Assembly (NCBI GenBank): GCA_024102975.1
Contig: JAGFJD010000137.1
Location: forward strand, 1 to 57,742
DNA from: Phaeodactylibacter sp.
GTDB taxonomy: Bacteria > Bacteroidota > Bacteroidia > Chitinophagales > Saprospiraceae
Reading direction: 5' to 3'
DNA length: 57,742 nt
Below are positions 45,902 to 55,156 of this stretch, in pieces (the stretch's first letter is position 1; each line of letters begins with the position of its first letter). A model generated the notes under the pieces. The model was not told the DNA's origin, did no database searches, and worked only from the letters and a program-made list of their open reading frames with translations. The translations under genes were made by a program, and so were the position numbers.

Positions 45902-46219
45902 TCAGGATTTTGTCCCGTCCTGTATACTGACTTCCTGATTTTTGGGAAGCTGGAAGCTCATCATATCTCCTTCGTAATACCTGCCGGCCGGATTTTTTTT
46001 TCGGGCAGCATCCAGGAAGGTGGGGTTGAGGTCCAGCCCGTCTAGCTGAAAATCATTTTTCAGGTATTTGTGGTGCTCTCCGGTGCCGCAGGCGGCATCG
46101 AGGAGGGTTTGGCATCCAGGCTGGTTGCTCAGAAGAAGTTCCCGGATTTTTTCAGCCTCGCCGGCGTAGTCTTTAAAGCTGTAAACCAGATCATAGAACT
46201 CAGAGCTTTCGGTAAACAT
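45902..46219 (-). pseudogene. 3'-truncated SAM-dependent methyltransferase
   Basis: 105 residues: MFTESSEFYDLVYSFKDYAG, then the SAM-binding motif I TLLDAACGTGEHHKYL, and motif II GLDLNPTFLDAARKKNP. The frame ends just after GDMMSFQLPKNQ, whereas full members of this class I methyltransferase family have about 240 residues and continue with the motif IV region and the rest of the Rossmann fold. The last residues (EVSIQDGTKS) do not fit the family. So the N-terminal half survives and the remainder was lost; a functional product is unlikely. Confidence 0.75.
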
Positions 46220-46388
46220 AGCAGTGTTTTATGGATAAAAGCAAAGTAGGCTTTTTAAAAATAGGTTTTGTCAGCAACTATTTGCCTTTCCACAGGATAA
46301 ATTCCGGAGCTGTTTAAAAAACGCAACTATTTAGGTGGACCTGATGCCGTTTATTAAAACAGTGTTTCTGAATTATCCGAAGAATCCT

Positions 46389-46396
46389 TATCTTTA
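46389..46396 (+). promoter_or_regulatory. -7-like element before the large surface protein
   Basis: TATCTTTA, one base from TAnnTTTG, 85 bases upstream of the ATG at 46481. Confidence 0.3.
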
Positions 46397-46480
46397 TGCC
46401 TCCATCGGCCAGGAGCTCCCCCTTGCCTGCCGGCGGAGACATACGGACAACATCAAATTATAATCCTAAAAACTTGGGTA

Positions 46481-49400
46481 ATGAGAAAAGCCACCCTCTT
46501 GCTGCTATCCTGCAGTATCCTGACTCAACTAATTGCACAACCTTCCAACGACAATTGTTCCACCGCTCAAAACCTTGAACTGAAAATGCCCGCTCCCTGC
46601 CCGGAATCCGGCGAGGTGACAGACATTTTCCGGTACAGCAACCTCGGCGCCACCGCCACTATCCCCTTCCCCACCCTGCCCGGCTGCGCGGGCGGCGCCC
46701 CGGAAAGCGCCGCCGACGTCTGGTTCCGCTTCACGCCGGCAGGCAACAGGCTGTCTATCGCCTTGTCGGGCGAGCTGGAAGCGCCCTTTGTCGCCCTCTT
46801 CGAAAGCGGCCCGGAAGGCTGCGGCAATATGTTCCCTGTCGCCTGCGCTTCCGGCGACGGCAGCCTGGCGCTTTCTGCCTTCGTCGACCCTTCCCGGACT
46901 TATTACCTGCTGGTCAGCGGGGGAAACCCGGAAGACCAGGGGATGTTCGACCTGTCCATCACTACCGGCAGCGAATGCAACCTCTGCCTGGATGACCGGC
47001 GCGGCTACTTCACCAGCAGCCCGGCCCCGGTAAACGGTGCCTACAGCGGCGGCCAGGCCGTGCAGATGTGTTACGTCGTGGAACGCTGGCACGCCATCAC
47101 CCTGCAGGAGAACCTGCACAGCCTGGAGCTGAACTTCGGCCCCGGCTGGAACCGCGCCACCTTCCTGCCCAGCCCGCCGCCTTCCTGCAACGGCGAGGGC
47201 TCCTGGGATTTCTACGACGGTTGGACGAGCGCCTCCACCGGCGAACAGTTCGGCCCCGGCTTCGCCTTCGACGGGCCCAACCCCGACGGCAACCCCGGCA
47301 ATAACCCGGGTATGGGCGGCGAATGCGCCAACATCGGCATCAATACCCCCCAGCTTTCTTTCTGCTGGACCATCACTACCGCCGAGTGCGCACCGGGAGA
47401 CTACGGCACGCAAAATGACCTAAGCCTGTCCGTCAACATGTACGGCGACGGCCAGTCGGGCGCCGGCCAGGGCGCCGCTTGCTTCGGAGAAAGCGGCGAC
47501 GGCTTCCTGGCTACCCTCTACTGCCCCGACCCCTTCGAGCCGGCCATCACCGCCATCGACGGGAGCTGCGGCGACCACTGCGACGGCGCCCTGCTCCTCA
47601 GCGGCGGAGGCAGCGGCCCCTGGGATTTTGCCGTAACCGACAGCAGCGGGACAGTCTTCTACTCCAGCACCAACAGCACCGGAACGGATACCGTACCCAG
47701 CCTCTGCCCGGGGCCGTACATCGTGACCGTCTTCAGCCCTGCCGACGGCGAAACCAGAGTGGTAACCGCTACCGTCGGCGCCAACGTCGTGCCCCAGGCC
47801 AACGCCACGTACACCCTGCCTTGTTTTGAAGGAGAGCCCATCCAGCTGTTCGGCCAGTCCAACCCCTCCGCCGGCGCCACCTACGCCTGGACGGGACCCA
47901 ACGGCTACAGCTCTTCCAATAAAAACCCGCTGGCGCTTTATCCCGGCATATATACTCTGGTAACTACGGTCGACGGATGCCCGTCCCTTCCTTTCGAGTT
48001 TGAAATACCGCCCATCGACCAGGCGGTGGTCACCATCGCGGAAGATACCATCACCGCCTGCCCGGGCGAACTGCTCACCATCACCGCCGGCGGCAACGCC
48101 ACCTCCTTCACCTGGTTTGCCAGCACCGGCGACGAACCGGTAGGCAACGGCCCGTCCATCACCATCGAACCGGAAGACGGCGCTATCTACCGCGTCACCG
48201 GCTTCAATGACAACAACTGCGGCGGTTTCGACGAAGTGGCCATCAGCGTCCCGTTCGACCCGGTACTCAGCGCCGACACCAGCGGCATCCTGTGCCCGGG
48301 AACTGCCGTGACCCTCACCGCCAGTGAGGGCGAGCGCTTCCTCTGGAACACCGGCGACACCACCGCTTCCATCACCGTTAATCCGGATTTATCCACCCAA
48401 TACGCGGTAGACATTGCCGGCCCCAACGGCTGCATCGCGCAGCTCTCCGCCTTCGTACAGGTTGCCAGCCCGGCGGGCCTGTTCATCAGCCCGCCCGCCG
48501 CCATCTGCGAAGGGGAAAACGCCAGCCTGTTCGCCAGCGGAGGTACCATCAGCTGGAGCACCGGCGATTCCACCTCCGCAATAAGCGTGAGCCCGGAGCA
48601 AACGACTACTTATACCGCCACCATTACCACCAGCCAGGGCTGTACCTTCATCCGGGAAACAACCGTCACAGTCAGCCCCGCGCCGGCCATCGTGCTGGTT
48701 CCGGCCGATACGGCCGCCATCTGCCAGGGCGACAGCCTGCAGCTGCTGGCCTTCGAAGCTGACAGCCTGATCTGGGACAGCCTGGTGGCGCCCATCCAGT
48801 CGAGGGATTACCTCCTTCCGGGTGCCGCCGGATATGGCTGCCGGGAGATCGGCAGGTTTACCGTCCTCGTCAACCCGCTGCCGGACCTGTCCATCGACGG
48901 GCAGGGCACGCTTTGCGGCAGCGACAGCGTCCTGCTGGTGGCCAACAGTACCGGGTCGCTGCTCTGGAGTACCGGGGAGGACAACGACAGCATCTACGTC
49001 AGCCCCGCCGGCACGGAAACCTACTCGGTGACGGCTACCGGCACCAACGGCTGCAGCCGCACCGACTCGGTGCAGGTCACCCGGGCGGACCCGCCGGCAG
49101 CGCCGCAGGTCACCTGCACGTCCCGCCTGGGCCGGGTGTCCTTTTCGTGGGTGGTAGAACCCGGCCTCACCTACGGCCTGTCCCACCTGCAGGGGCCGGC
49201 AGGTACGCCCGTTGGCAACAACCAGTACGTCATTACAGACCTGCTGCCCGGGCAAACGGTGAGCATCGAGCTGGAAGTGACCAATGCCGCGGGCTGCACC
49301 GCAGTCACGCCCGCCAGTTGCTCGGCGCCTGACTGCAGCGTGCTCGACCTGTTCGTCAGCGCTCCCGACCGGGCTTGCTCCAGTAACGGGCCCGTGCCCC

Positions 49401-50815
49401 TGACGGCACTGGCGACCGGCGGCACCAGCAACGGCGCCGGCGGATGGTCCGGCCCGGGCGTCGACGATCCTTCGGACAGCTTCCTGCCTGGCGTGGCCGG
49501 CGCCGGCACCCACGAGCTGGTTTACACCTACACCGATGCCGGCTGCACCGTGAGCGACACCCTGGAGATCGTGGTGGAACAAGCCCTGGAAGATGGCATG
49601 GTCGAATGCAGCGCTTCGCCAACCACAGTAACCTTCAACTGGCCGGCCCTTCCCCAGGATACCGCATACGAGGTGACGGTGCTATCCGGACAGCGCGGCG
49701 GCTTTACGGCCCCCACGACATACGAGGTGAGCGGGATGAGCCCCGGGGAGGAAGCACGGATAGAGATCATCGCCCTGGGCAGCGGCGCCTGCGGGGTGGT
49801 GACGGTTGGCGCCAGCTGTTTTGCCAGCGGCTGTCCGGACCTGGAGGCGCCTGCCGATACCATGATCTGCGACAACAGCAACCTGCAGCTTTCGGTCAAC
49901 CCCGCCGGCTGGGACACCTTCTCCTGGTCGCCGGCAACCGGGCTGAGCTGTTCCGATTGCGCCAGCCCGTTCGTTGCGCCTGCCGTTACCACCACTTATA
50001 CCATTATTGCCAAAAACAGCGCGGGCTGTTCCGATACGGTCAAGACGACAGTCTACGTGAATGAAATCCCGGATATCTACATTCCCGACGGGCCAATCAC
50101 CTTCTGCGAGGGCGAGCCCTTCCAGTTGTGCCTGCCCGAGGGCGGCATACAGTTCTGGATCGGGCCGAACTCCTTCATCAGCACCGACCGTTGCCTGCGC
50201 TTTGACCCGGCAACTGCCGACATTGCCGGCTCCTACCTGGCCTATTACCGCAATTCGAGCTGCCGTTTCACCAAGAGTTTTGTCCTGGAACCGGCACCGC
50301 CCATCGAGGTCCTGGAACTCTCCGATTTTCAGGCTACCTGCCCGGATGAGCCCTTCACCCTCTATGTGGAGGCACTCAACGCCGTGGCCTATTCCTGGAA
50401 CCCTGCCCAGTACCTGGACTGCCCCTCCTGCCCGGTGACCGAAGGCAGGGTGCCGCAGACGGCCACCTTCACCGTGGAGATGACGGACCGCTACGGCTGC
50501 ACCGCGACCGAAACGGCCGTCGTTTTTGTCGACGGCTGCCAGTCGCGCCCGGCTCTGCCGCCCGTCGGCACCCCGGAGGCGGAAACCCTGCGCTTTTACC
50601 CCAACCCGGCCAGCAACAGCGTACAGATGGAACTGCCCGGCGAGGGCGCCAAGTCGATCCAGTTGTGGAACGGGGCGGGCAGCCTCATCCTGGAGCGGCG
50701 CACCGACGCCCTGGCCTATACCCTGCCGCTACAGGGCGTACCCGGCGGCGCCTACCTGCTGCGGGTGGTGTCGGAAGATGCGGTACACACGGGATGGTTG
50801 GTGGTGAGGAAGTAA
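46481..50815 (+). CDS. Giant T9SS type A surface protein with Ig/PKD-like modules
   Basis: 1444 residues. Signal peptide (RKATLLLLSCSILTQLIAQ). An N-terminal jelly-roll-like domain (NDNCSTAQNL ... ADVWFRFTPAGNRLSIALSG ... YYLLVSGGNPEDQGMFDLSI) is followed by a second unit with CLDDRRGYFTSSPAPVNGAY and FGPGFAFDG. A long middle (about 400-1330) consists of Ig/PKD-like modules with a recurring pattern (WSTGDSTSAISVSPEQTTTY; WNTGDTTASITVNPD; WSPATGLSCSDCASPF). The last about 75 residues (LRFYPNPASNSVQMELPGEG ... GGAYLLRVV) form a type A sorting domain. Likely a cell-surface or released adhesin; no enzyme motif was seen. Paralogue of the gene at 51420. Confidence 0.9.
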   Translation: MRKATLLLLSCSILTQLIAQPSNDNCSTAQNLELKMPAPCPESGEVTDIFRYSNLGATATIPFPTLPGCAGGAPESAADVWFRFTPAGNRLSIALSGELEAPFVALFESGPEGCGNMFPVACASGDGSLALSAFVDPSRTYYLLVSGGNPEDQGMFDLSITTGSECNLCLDDRRGYFTSSPAPVNGAYSGGQAVQMCYVVERWHAITLQENLHSLELNFGPGWNRATFLPSPPPSCNGEGSWDFYDGWTSASTGEQFGPGFAFDGPNPDGNPGNNPGMGGECANIGINTPQLSFCWTITTAECAPGDYGTQNDLSLSVNMYGDGQSGAGQGAACFGESGDGFLATLYCPDPFEPAITAIDGSCGDHCDGALLLSGGGSGPWDFAVTDSSGTVFYSSTNSTGTDTVPSLCPGPYIVTVFSPADGETRVVTATVGANVVPQANATYTLPCFEGEPIQLFGQSNPSAGATYAWTGPNGYSSSNKNPLALYPGIYTLVTTVDGCPSLPFEFEIPPIDQAVVTIAEDTITACPGELLTITAGGNATSFTWFASTGDEPVGNGPSITIEPEDGAIYRVTGFNDNNCGGFDEVAISVPFDPVLSADTSGILCPGTAVTLTASEGERFLWNTGDTTASITVNPDLSTQYAVDIAGPNGCIAQLSAFVQVASPAGLFISPPAAICEGENASLFASGGTISWSTGDSTSAISVSPEQTTTYTATITTSQGCTFIRETTVTVSPAPAIVLVPADTAAICQGDSLQLLAFEADSLIWDSLVAPIQSRDYLLPGAAGYGCREIGRFTVLVNPLPDLSIDGQGTLCGSDSVLLVANSTGSLLWSTGEDNDSIYVSPAGTETYSVTATGTNGCSRTDSVQVTRADPPAAPQVTCTSRLGRVSFSWVVEPGLTYGLSHLQGPAGTPVGNNQYVITDLLPGQTVSIELEVTNAAGCTAVTPASCSAPDCSVLDLFVSAPDRACSSNGPVPLTALATGGTSNGAGGWSGPGVDDPSDSFLPGVAGAGTHELVYTYTDAGCTVSDTLEIVVEQALEDGMVECSASPTTVTFNWPALPQDTAYEVTVLSGQRGGFTAPTTYEVSGMSPGEEARIEIIALGSGACGVVTVGASCFASGCPDLEAPADTMICDNSNLQLSVNPAGWDTFSWSPATGLSCSDCASPFVAPAVTTTYTIIAKNSAGCSDTVKTTVYVNEIPDIYIPDGPITFCEGEPFQLCLPEGGIQFWIGPNSFISTDRCLRFDPATADIAGSYLAYYRNSSCRFTKSFVLEPAPPIEVLELSDFQATCPDEPFTLYVEALNAVAYSWNPAQYLDCPSCPVTEGRVPQTATFTVEMTDRYGCTATETAVVFVDGCQSRPALPPVGTPEAETLRFYPNPASNSVQMELPGEGAKSIQLWNGAGSLILERRTDALAYTLPLQGVPGGAYLLRVVSEDAVHTGWLVVRK

Positions 50816-50844
50816 ATGAAGGAGTGAGTTCAGGGAACCAGAGC

Positions 50845-50937
50845 ATTTTTTAACCACATAGGACACATAGGAACACGCAGGACAGCAGCTATGTGCCCTA
50901 TGTGACCCCCTATGTGTTCTATGTGATTAAAAAAGCA
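50845..50937. repeat. Paired-arm element, ACATAGG word with TTTTTTAA ends
   Basis: The left end TTTTTTAACCACATAGGACA then CATAGGAACACG faces CTATGTGCCCTATGTGACCC then CCTATGTGTTCTATGTGATT and AAAAAAG. Second copy of the sub-family seen at 37169-37283, here directly downstream of the giant protein gene. Confidence 0.8.
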
Positions 50938-51419
50938 GCAGGCTCCCGTGCCCGGCAAAGACAGCTCCGGGGGCGTCCAGTTTTGCCCTGCACAGGGCGC
51001 CGCCTCACAACCTGTATGGTTAAAAAAATCCCCCCGGGCAGCGAAAAGCCTCCGAAAGGCGTCTACATAAAAAAACGCACTACCGCCCGGGAGACTCCCG
51101 GCAATGAATGAACAACACATCACATGCTGGTACCCTGGGAACAAAGTTCCAGTGCAGTTATTACACCACCTGGAGCCACATACCGCCAATGGTTACTGGT
51201 TAATAACCAGTGTTTGGCGGCGATGTCAGGCGCAGTAACTAATAACGGCCTGAAGCTCCACTCCGCCGGCACCAGCAACCCAGACACGAATATTCCAAGG
51301 CACTACTACTTTTTCCGCGTGCCCCCCTTAATCTCCCCCCCCGGCATTTGTGCGATTTGAATCCTGTGCGGCCCGCTTTTTGCGGGGCGAAAAACAGGTT
51401 CTTATTAAAAATTTGGAAA
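50938..51419. other. 480-bp spacer between the two surface protein genes
   Basis: No convincing gene. It includes a strong palindrome at 51183-51220 (CCGCCAA ... ACTGGTTAATAACCAGT ... TTGGCGG) and a small GGGAAC-AAA-GTTCC hairpin near 51138. The promoter of the following gene should lie here. Confidence 0.45.
51183..51220. repeat. Palindrome with ACTGGTTAATAACCAGT core
   Basis: CCGCCAA (51183-51189) pairs with TTGGCGG (51214-51220) around the 17-bp near-perfect palindrome at 51195-51211. It could be an operator, a terminator or a hairpin element. Confidence 0.5.
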
Positions 51420-53987
51420 ATGAGACGACCTTGGTTCACGCTGTTGTTCATCGTGTTTACCGGAGCTATTGCCTTTGGGCAGCCCACCAACGATGAGTGC
51501 GGCAACGCTATTCCCCTCCCCTTTGGCGCCGTCGGGGCCTGCGCTTCTTCGGGAAGCACTTTTACGCTGACCGGCGACAATTCCGGCGCTACGCCCAGCA
51601 CCCCTGCCTTTCAACTGGCTGACGATCTCGGCGGCGGCCCGGCCCTCAACGGCCCCTCCGCTGATGTGTGGTACGAACTGCAACCTACCGGCAGCCGACT
51701 TGACATCAACCTGGAAGGGATGGACGGCGGCCCGGTACTCATCCTTTTTCAGGGAGACGGCTGCGACGGCCTGCTGCCCATTGCCTGGGCGGGCAGTGCG
51801 GGAACGGCCAACCTGGAAAGCCCGGTAGAACCCGGCCAGCGCTACTTCCTGCTGGCGGGTGGCGCCGATGCCGGCAACCAGGGCCCCTTCACCCTGACGG
51901 CCACCACCTTCAACGACTGCAATACCTGTGCCCGCCGCCGGGGGGTACTGTCTGCCGACCCGCCGCCCGTCAACGGGTTCTACCAGGCCGGCCAGCAGGT
52001 GCAGTTCTGCTACCGGGCCACCTTCTGGGATCCGGGGCAGTCGCTGGAATGGCTGCACGGCGTCGAGGTGCAGTTCGGCCCCGGCTGGGACCAGAGCACC
52101 CTGGAGACGGTAGCGCCCCAGGCCTGCACGGCACCCAGCGGCTACTGGCAATGGTACGATTCCTGGCAGAGCTGCAATACCGGCGAGACCTTCGGCCCGG
52201 GCTTTGCCTTTGACGCCGAATACGGCCTGCTCTGCCCCGGCGCCCGCAGCCTGGACGGCGACCCCGGCAACAATTTCGGCGACGGCCCCTGCTATTCCGT
52301 CGACGCCGGGCCCCTGCCGCTGGAGTTCTGCTGGACCATCCGGGCCAGCGATAATTTTGCCACCCCCCAGGAAGCCAACCTCAACCTGGAGGTCAGCCTG
52401 CTCGGCGATGGCTACTCCGGTTCCTGGATGCCGTTCAGCTGTGAGGAGGAGGCCGCCACTACCTTCTTCGCCACCGCTTTGCCCGACTCCAGCCTGCTGC
52501 CCGACATAACGATTATCAAAGCGCCCTGCGCCACCGGATGCGACGGCATCGCCACCATTGCCGGCAGCGCGGCCGGCTCGTGGTTCTACAAATTATCCGA
52601 AGCCGACGGCGACATCCTCTACAATGTCCTGGCCCAACCCGGCACGGACACCATCTTCGGGCTGTGCCCCGGCGTACATCTCTTTGAAGTGTCCAATGCC
52701 GGAGGCACCATCCGCCAGGCTGTCCAACTGGAAATTGAAGCAGGGCTGGCACCCGAAGCCCAGGCCGGCTACGTTCCCAATTGCCTGTCCGGCGAGGCCA
52801 TACAGCTGGTGGCCGGCGTCAACATCAACAGCGCCGCCACTACGTATCAATGGACGGGCCCGAACGGTTTTTCCTCCAGCCAGCCCAGCCCCATGGTAGA
52901 CGAACCGGGCGAATACATCCTGGCAGTGGAAGTTGAAGGCTGCTCCGCGCCCCTGGCCTCCATACAGGCGGAGAGCGGCGTGCCGGAGATCGCCTGCGAG
53001 GCCACCCCCAACCGCATCGTTTTCAGCTGGGCCCGCCAACCAGAAGACACCGCCTATGTGGTGGAAGTGCTTAGCGGCCAAACCGGCGCCTGGCTGTCGG
53101 CCAATTCCTTTGAGGTCAGCGGAATGGCACCAGGCGAACAGGCGTCGATCGAACTGACCAAATGGGGGACCGGCTATTGCAGCATGGCCATCGGCGAAGC
53201 GAGCTGCCAAACCCTGCCCTGCCCCTTGCCCATGATCACGCCCGACACCACCATCTGCCGCGGGCAGAGCGTACGCCTGTGGGTGAACATCCCGCCCAAT
53301 ACGGCGGCAACCTGGAGCCCGGCCAGCGGCCTGAGCTGCACCAGCTGCATCGCCCCGCTGGCCAGCCCCGATGTCAATACCGTCTACCAGGTGGACATCT
53401 CCTACCCGGATGGCTGCACCGCCACCCGGCAGGTGGCCGTTTACGTCAGCAGCCTGCCGGAGAGCATCCTGCCTGACAACACCATGCCTTACTGCCTGGG
53501 CGAACCCTGGGAGATTTGCCTGCCGGAAGGCAACGATTACCTCTGGACCAGCCCGGTAGGCTTTGTCACCACCGGCAATTGTATCAACTTCCCGGTCACT
53601 TCCGAATTGCTCACGGGCACGCATACCGTGCGGGTGCGTTTGCCCAACGGCTGCGAGTTCTACGATTACCTCTACCTGTACGGCAAAGACTGCGAAGCCG
53701 GTACGCCGCCCCAGCCGGGCTATCCAACCGCCCGCCCGGGAAGCGGACCAAACACGGGCGTCCGCGCCTACCCCAACCCGGCGAACAGCCGGCTCCGGGT
53801 GGAAATGGCCGGCAGCGGGACCAAGGTGCTGCAACTGTTCCGCATGGACGGCCGGCAGATGCTCCGCCTGGAAACGGAAGAAGCGGCGGTGGACATCCCC
53901 GCCGGCCAGTTCCCGCCTGGCGCTTACTGGCTGGAGGTGCAGGCCGGAGGAGAACGGGAACGGATAAGGGTGGTGATTGTGAAATGA
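51420..53987 (+). CDS. Large T9SS type A surface protein (paralogue of 46481 gene)
   Basis: 855 residues from ATG 51420, where a clear signal peptide begins (RRPWFTLLFIVFTGAIAFG); a longer frame from 51348 lacks one. The N-terminal domain order matches the giant protein: PTNDECGNAIPL, ADVWYELQPTGSRLDINLEG, YFLLAGGADAGNQGPFTL, then CARRRGVLSADPPPVNGFYQ and FGPGFAFDA. Fewer Ig-like modules follow, including TWSPASGLSCTSCIAPLASP. The C-terminus is a type A sorting domain (VRAYPNPANSRLRVEMAGSG ... FPPGAYWLEVQAGGERERI). Cell-surface localisation by T9SS is likely; function unknown. Confidence 0.9.
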   Translation: MRRPWFTLLFIVFTGAIAFGQPTNDECGNAIPLPFGAVGACASSGSTFTLTGDNSGATPSTPAFQLADDLGGGPALNGPSADVWYELQPTGSRLDINLEGMDGGPVLILFQGDGCDGLLPIAWAGSAGTANLESPVEPGQRYFLLAGGADAGNQGPFTLTATTFNDCNTCARRRGVLSADPPPVNGFYQAGQQVQFCYRATFWDPGQSLEWLHGVEVQFGPGWDQSTLETVAPQACTAPSGYWQWYDSWQSCNTGETFGPGFAFDAEYGLLCPGARSLDGDPGNNFGDGPCYSVDAGPLPLEFCWTIRASDNFATPQEANLNLEVSLLGDGYSGSWMPFSCEEEAATTFFATALPDSSLLPDITIIKAPCATGCDGIATIAGSAAGSWFYKLSEADGDILYNVLAQPGTDTIFGLCPGVHLFEVSNAGGTIRQAVQLEIEAGLAPEAQAGYVPNCLSGEAIQLVAGVNINSAATTYQWTGPNGFSSSQPSPMVDEPGEYILAVEVEGCSAPLASIQAESGVPEIACEATPNRIVFSWARQPEDTAYVVEVLSGQTGAWLSANSFEVSGMAPGEQASIELTKWGTGYCSMAIGEASCQTLPCPLPMITPDTTICRGQSVRLWVNIPPNTAATWSPASGLSCTSCIAPLASPDVNTVYQVDISYPDGCTATRQVAVYVSSLPESILPDNTMPYCLGEPWEICLPEGNDYLWTSPVGFVTTGNCINFPVTSELLTGTHTVRVRLPNGCEFYDYLYLYGKDCEAGTPPQPGYPTARPGSGPNTGVRAYPNPANSRLRVEMAGSGTKVLQLFRMDGRQMLRLETEEAAVDIPAGQFPPGAYWLEVQAGGERERIRVVIVK

Positions 53988-53990
53988 GAT

Positions 53991-54090
53991 GGAGATGCAT
54001 GGAAATGGGTGGAAATGGGTGGAAATGTATGGAAATAGATGGAAATGTATGGAAATGGGTGGAAATGGGTGGAAATGGGTGGAAATACGC
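53991..54090. repeat. Ten decamers GGAAATGGGT
   Basis: Ten units of exactly 10 bp without indels: GGAGATGCAT, then nine GGAAATGGGT-type units with GTAT, AGAT and ACGC variants at the end of the unit. It begins 3 bp after the stop codon of the surface protein gene. No facing arm is evident. The upstream extension of the following frame runs through it and is not coding. Confidence 0.85.
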
Positions 54091-54164
54091 ACCATTGTGG
54101 CACGTCCGGAATTGAACCATTTCCCGCCTTTTTTCATTCAGAATACGACACAACACAAATCCGA

Positions 54165-55034
54165 ATGAACAAAGGCCATACCAGAACATTGCTGCACCAC
54201 AAAGTATACCGCCTGGGGCCGGAAGCCGAGTGGATCGTCTTCATCCACGGGGCGGGGGGTAGCCTGACGACCTGGAAATACCAGGTGGAGGCGTTCCGCC
54301 CTTTTTTCAACCTGCTGCTGATCGACCTGCGCGACCACGGCAGGTCGAAAAACATAGAACCTGAATACCGGGATTACAATTTCGACATCGTCACCGGCGA
54401 CGTCATCCGGGTGATCGACTACCTGGGCATCCGCAAGGCGCACTTCCTGTCCCTGTCGCTGGGTAGCGTCATCCTGCAGAAGCTGGACGAGGAGCGGCCC
54501 GACCTGATCGGCAAGATGGTGATGGCGGGCGGCGTGTTCCGGGCCACCTTTGCCATCCGCCTGTTCGTGCACAGCGCCAAGTTTCTCAACTATTTTCTGC
54601 CCTACCGGCTGATGTACAACCTGTTTTCCTGGATCGTCCTGCCGCGGCGCAACCACCGGCAGTCGCGGCGCCTGTTCCGGCTGCAATCCCAGAAGCTCAG
54701 CTCCCGGGAATACCTCAAGTGGGTAGGCCTGTACAAGGATTTTTTCCGCCTGCTGCGCCGCTTCTTCGACCGGGAGTTGGAAAAGCTCAGCCTTGTGGTC
54801 ATGGGCGAACAGGACCACGTCTTCAACAAGGCGGCGCGGCGCTTCGTCGCCCAACACCAGAAGGCGCAGATGGCCATCATCGAAAAGTGCGGCCACGTGG
54901 TCAATATCGAACAGCACGAGCGGTTCAACCAGATGGTGCTGGCGTTTCTGGCCCCCACTGGCCCCTCCTGTGGGGCGAAAGAGGACCCCGCGTCATTTTC
55001 AAGGGGGAAGCGTAGCGCCTCCGGCACTAAATAA
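54165..55034 (+). CDS. Alpha/beta hydrolase
   Basis: 289 residues from ATG 54165. Oxyanion-hole region VFIHGAGGSLTTWKYQ (about 25-40), strand and motif LLLIDLRDHGRSKNIEP (about 48-64), and a nucleophile elbow LSLSLGSVILQKL (about 98-110; serine in the SLSLG context). The acid lies in VVMGEQDHVFNKAARRF and the histidine in EKCGHVVNIEQHERFNQMV. No signal peptide, so cytoplasmic. Lipase, esterase or a hydrolase of metabolic esters; the substrate cannot be told. The last about 25 residues (GAKEDPASFSRGKRSASGTK) look like read-through of non-coding sequence beyond the fold. Confidence 0.88.
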   Translation: MNKGHTRTLLHHKVYRLGPEAEWIVFIHGAGGSLTTWKYQVEAFRPFFNLLLIDLRDHGRSKNIEPEYRDYNFDIVTGDVIRVIDYLGIRKAHFLSLSLGSVILQKLDEERPDLIGKMVMAGGVFRATFAIRLFVHSAKFLNYFLPYRLMYNLFSWIVLPRRNHRQSRRLFRLQSQKLSSREYLKWVGLYKDFFRLLRRFFDRELEKLSLVVMGEQDHVFNKAARRFVAQHQKAQMAIIEKCGHVVNIEQHERFNQMVLAFLAPTGPSCGAKEDPASFSRGKRSASGTK

Positions 55035-55156
55035 CTGCCCGGGACTTCGTTCTGACAATACTTTGTTTTCGGCCCGCCGGGAATCAGCATCCTGATTTTT
55101 ATAAAAAATAGTGCTTGCAAATATTCGTTCCCTGCCTATTTTTCCCGGAAAAAAGT

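Noticed and set aside
51124..51360. A 78-codon plus-strand frame between surface protein genes
   Set aside because: It overlaps a palindrome, has no domain, and its composition is unlike the neighbouring genes.
54039..54164. Upstream extension of the alpha/beta hydrolase
   Set aside because: It runs through the GGAAATGGGT decamer array; the conserved fold starts at the ATG at 54165.
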